Shown: positions 62,446 through 64,000 of the stretch, in pieces
How the letters are laid out: every line of letters begins with the position of its first letter
Numbering within the stretch: position 1 is the first letter of the stretch
Assembly (NCBI RefSeq): GCF_022808815.1
Contig: NZ_JAKZLC010000003.1
Span: 248,001-312,000, forward strand
DNA from: Geothrix paludis
GTDB lineage: Bacteria > Acidobacteriota > Holophagae > Holophagales > Holophagaceae
Direction of reading: 5' to 3'
Length of the DNA: 64,000 nucleotides
The notes under the pieces: model-generated
Seen by the model: the letters and a program-made list of their open reading frames with translations, nothing else
The model's database searches: none
Told to the model about the DNA's origin: nothing
Translations under genes and position numbers: made by a program

Positions 62446-62479
62446 TTCCTGATTATTGGCCTACTCGCGCTTGGTAATG

Positions 62480-62690
62480 ATCGAACCTCGAAAGACGCGA
62501 ATCGCCCTGCGGGCGCGCGAATGGCGAACGATCCTGCTTCCGCCTCCACGCGCGGGGCGGGTCTGGCGGCCTTCAGAAGCCGGCATTCCCGCCCCGCGTG
62601 TGCCCAGCCGCGCATCGCGCGGCTGGGGGCCGAAGGCCCAGGCGGCCTATCTCCGCCGCGTTTCGCGCCCTTTCGCGTCATTCGCGGTTC
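62480..62690 (-). repeat. Family B palindromic repeat, copy 2, inverted and longer
   Basis: ATCGAACCTCGAAAGACGCG at the left and TTTCGCGTCATTCGCGGTTC at the right repeat the ends of copy 1 in opposite orientation. The shared interior is CCCAGCCGCGCATCGCGCGG followed by GGCCGAAGGCCCAGGCGGCC. About 90 bp of extra palindromic sequence (CCACGCGCGGGGCGGG... CCCGCCCCGCGTGTG) lengthen it. It fills most of the 361-bp gap between the sigma gene and its DGPF partner. Confidence 0.8.
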
Positions 62691-62806
62691 CTTGCTTTTC
62701 TGGCTGGGTCAGGCCGATTACAAAAAAACTTCGGTTCCCTGTCGAAACAGCGCCTCCCCGAACGACCAGGGGGTGAAGGGGTCAGAGCAACCCCATAGGA
62801 GCCACC

Positions 62807-63214
62807 ATGAAATACATCTGTTTCGGGTACCTCGATGTTCAGCAGTGGGCGACCCTCTCCCAGGACAAGCAGCACGCCATGATCGACGCGTGCTTCGCCT
62901 ACGATGAGGGCCTGAAGAAGGACGGCCACTGGGCCGGCGGGGAGGGGCTGCAGGGCCCGGACACTGCCGTCATGGTGCGCTTCGAGCAGGGCAAGGCGTC
63001 CGTGACGGACGGCCCCTACGCCGAGACCAAGGAGCTGCTGGGCGGCCTCCTGATGCTGGAGGCGCGGGACCTCAACCACGCCATCCACCTGATCTCGAAC
63101 CACCCGGGCCTGAAGATGGGGCCTTGGGAGATCCGGCCGGCAGCGGACCTGGACAAGATGATTCGCGAAAGCGAGGCACGGCGTGCCAAGGCCAAGGGGA
63201 AACCTGCTTCCTGA
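62807..63214 (+). CDS. YCII-related DGPF-domain protein
   Basis: 135 aa, ferredoxin-like YCII fold. The family motif DGPF appears as VTDGPYAETKELLGGLLML (Phe to Tyr). GPWEIRPAADLD is near the end. AGGAG precedes the ATG. DGPF proteins are the usual genomic partners of ECF42 sigma factors and are thought to be part of the response they control. Biochemical role unknown. Confidence 0.92.
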   Translation: MKYICFGYLDVQQWATLSQDKQHAMIDACFAYDEGLKKDGHWAGGEGLQGPDTAVMVRFEQGKASVTDGPYAETKELLGGLLMLEARDLNHAIHLISNHPGLKMGPWEIRPAADLDKMIRESEARRAKAKGKPAS

Positions 63215-63371
63215 GAAGGGCGCATCAGGTCCGCCAAATCTCCACTTCGGATTCCAACTCCCTGCCTTGGTTTGCGTGCACTTTCTTCTGCACGCGGATC
63301 ATGAGTTCAACGAGTTTTTCCTTGCCGTAATCCCGAGCTTGCATGGCATCTAAACATACGAGAGGAAAATC

Positions 63372-64000
63372 ATGAGCAAGGTATTTGTGAACATCGCGCT
63401 TAGCCTCGATGGCTACATGGCGCCGGAAGGAATGACCATGGAGAACCCCGCGTATAAGAACTGGGGTGCCAAGTGGGGTGCGCTGATGGCTTGGCTCATC
63501 AATCAACAGTACTTTCGCGAGAACCTCCTCAAGCTCGAATCAGGAGGAGAAACCGGACCGGTCAATGACCTGGTTCGCAGGACCACCGAGCGCATCGGTG
63601 CCAACATCATGGGCAAGCGGATGTTCGACCAAGGCGAGCGCGCCTGGCCAGAAGAGGCTCCGTTTCACACACCGGTATACGTTCTTACCAATGAGAAACG
63701 CGAGCCCTGGATGCGCCCCGGTGGCACGACCTTTTACTTCGTCAATGAAGGGCCAGAGCGCGCCCTAGAATTGGCTCGGGAATCCGCAGGCAGTCGTGAT
63801 ATTCGTGTCGCGGGTGGACCGGATGTGATCCAGCAGTATCTGAACCTAGGTGTCGTTGATGAGCTGGAAATCGCCTTGGCACCCGTGTTTTTCGGCGGCG
63901 GGCGGCGTCTCTTCGAGAACCTAAGCGAGCCCGGGCCGCAGTTTCGCATAGACAAGGTTTTTGATGGTCCAGCCGCCACACACCTGCGCTATGTCCGTCA
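63372..64000 (+). CDS. Dihydrofolate-reductase/RibD-C fold protein, C-terminus cut by window
   Basis: About 209 codons are visible with no stop. The N-terminus MSKVFVNIALSLDGYMAPEG is typical of the DHFR-like RibD C-terminal family. GANIMGKRMFDQGERAWPEE is the conserved GRxTF/Y-like segment, and IRVAGGPDVIQQYLNLGVVD followed by ELEIALAPVFFGGGRRLFE is the NADPH-binding GG...Q half. Not a housekeeping FolA. Base composition is lower in GC than in the sigma and DGPF genes, so it may have a different origin. GAGG lies close upstream. The 157-bp gap before it holds no convincing gene. Confidence 0.9.
   Translation, partial: MSKVFVNIALSLDGYMAPEGMTMENPAYKNWGAKWGALMAWLINQQYFRENLLKLESGGETGPVNDLVRRTTERIGANIMGKRMFDQGERAWPEEAPFHTPVYVLTNEKREPWMRPGGTTFYFVNEGPERALELARESAGSRDIRVAGGPDVIQQYLNLGVVDELEIALAPVFFGGGRRLFENLSEPGPQFRIDKVFDGPAATHLRYVR

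Noticed and set aside
63225-63344. 39-codon minus-strand frame starting MQARDYGKEKLVELMIRV
   Set aside because: Composition looks protein-like and the region is AT-richer, but it is very short, antisense in the gap before the DHFR-like gene, and I see no ribosome site or homology.

Overview
The window is about 64 kb of GC-rich bacterial chromosome. Most of it is tightly packed, co-oriented operons with 4-8 bp overlaps. The gene set is a full alternative complex III, an adjoining A-family heme-copper oxidase with a cytochrome c-fused subunit II, a panBCD pathway, an ECF42-type sigma factor and a Wza/Wzb/Wzc export system. This fits a Gram-negative aerobic acidobacterium, and a Holophagae/Geothrix-like member is my best guess. 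That assignment is an inference from gene content and was not confirmed by any database search.

Layout: (1) 0-4.4 kb, minus strand: panB and panC, two paralogous small secreted proteins, and panD, which runs off the left edge. A GxxExxY protein gene lies between two direct copies of a ~209-bp hairpin repeat. (2) 4.9-24.5 kb: an exopolysaccharide locus built from two convergent arms that meet at ~13.9 kb. The plus arm encodes Wza, Wzb, Wzc, four glycosyltransferases and an EpsG-like polymerase. The minus arm encodes a membrane NDP-sugar 4,6-dehydratase, a DegT aminotransferase, a PglC-size initiating sugar transferase, an ATP-grasp ligase, a HAD hydrolase, GalE, a PP-loop ATPase, a pyruvyl-transferase-like protein and a Wzx flippase. 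Its interior is AT-richer than the rest. (3) 25.3-28.8 kb: one 1142-residue P-loop/TPR protein, flanked by inverted copies of the hairpin repeat. (4) 29.2-42.6 kb, minus strand: an electron-transport operon actA-(64-aa ORF)-actB-actC-actDE-actF-cyt c-sco-coxA-coxC-coxD-coxB-ctaB. (5) 43.1-46.5 kb: maf, an acetyltransferase, lnt and a SpoU methyltransferase. (6) 46.6-49.9 kb: an EamA exporter and an OPT transporter. (7) 50.0-53.6 kb: a PqqD-like protein, then clpS-clpA-aat, a self-contained bacterial N-end-rule unit. (8) 53.8-57.5 kb: a metallophosphoesterase and a cation P-type ATPase. (9) 57.7-61.1 kb: ftsQ-ftsA-ftsZ. (10) 61.2-64.0 kb: an ECF42-like sigma factor, a DGPF/YCII protein and a dihydrofolate-reductase-fold protein cut by the window end.

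Two intergenic repeat families punctuate the window. Family A is ~209 bp with 14-bp inverted ends and a perfect 22-bp central stem; there are five main copies, one half copy and one remnant. Family B is a 'cgcgaaagacgcgaa' palindromic element with two copies. Three of the five family A copies have the hairpin invaded by long homopolymer G or G-then-C tracts. These look like sequencing or assembly artefacts, and the predicted poly-Pro/poly-Gly ORFs across them should be ignored.

The most interesting biology is the minus arm of the polysaccharide locus. It makes a 4-amino sugar but carries no recognisable acetyltransferase. It does carry two ATP-dependent activating enzymes, an ATP-grasp protein and an N-type PP-loop protein with a CxxCxxC motif, which could add an unusual acyl or amide decoration. 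No tRNA, rRNA, CRISPR array or intact insertion sequence was seen.
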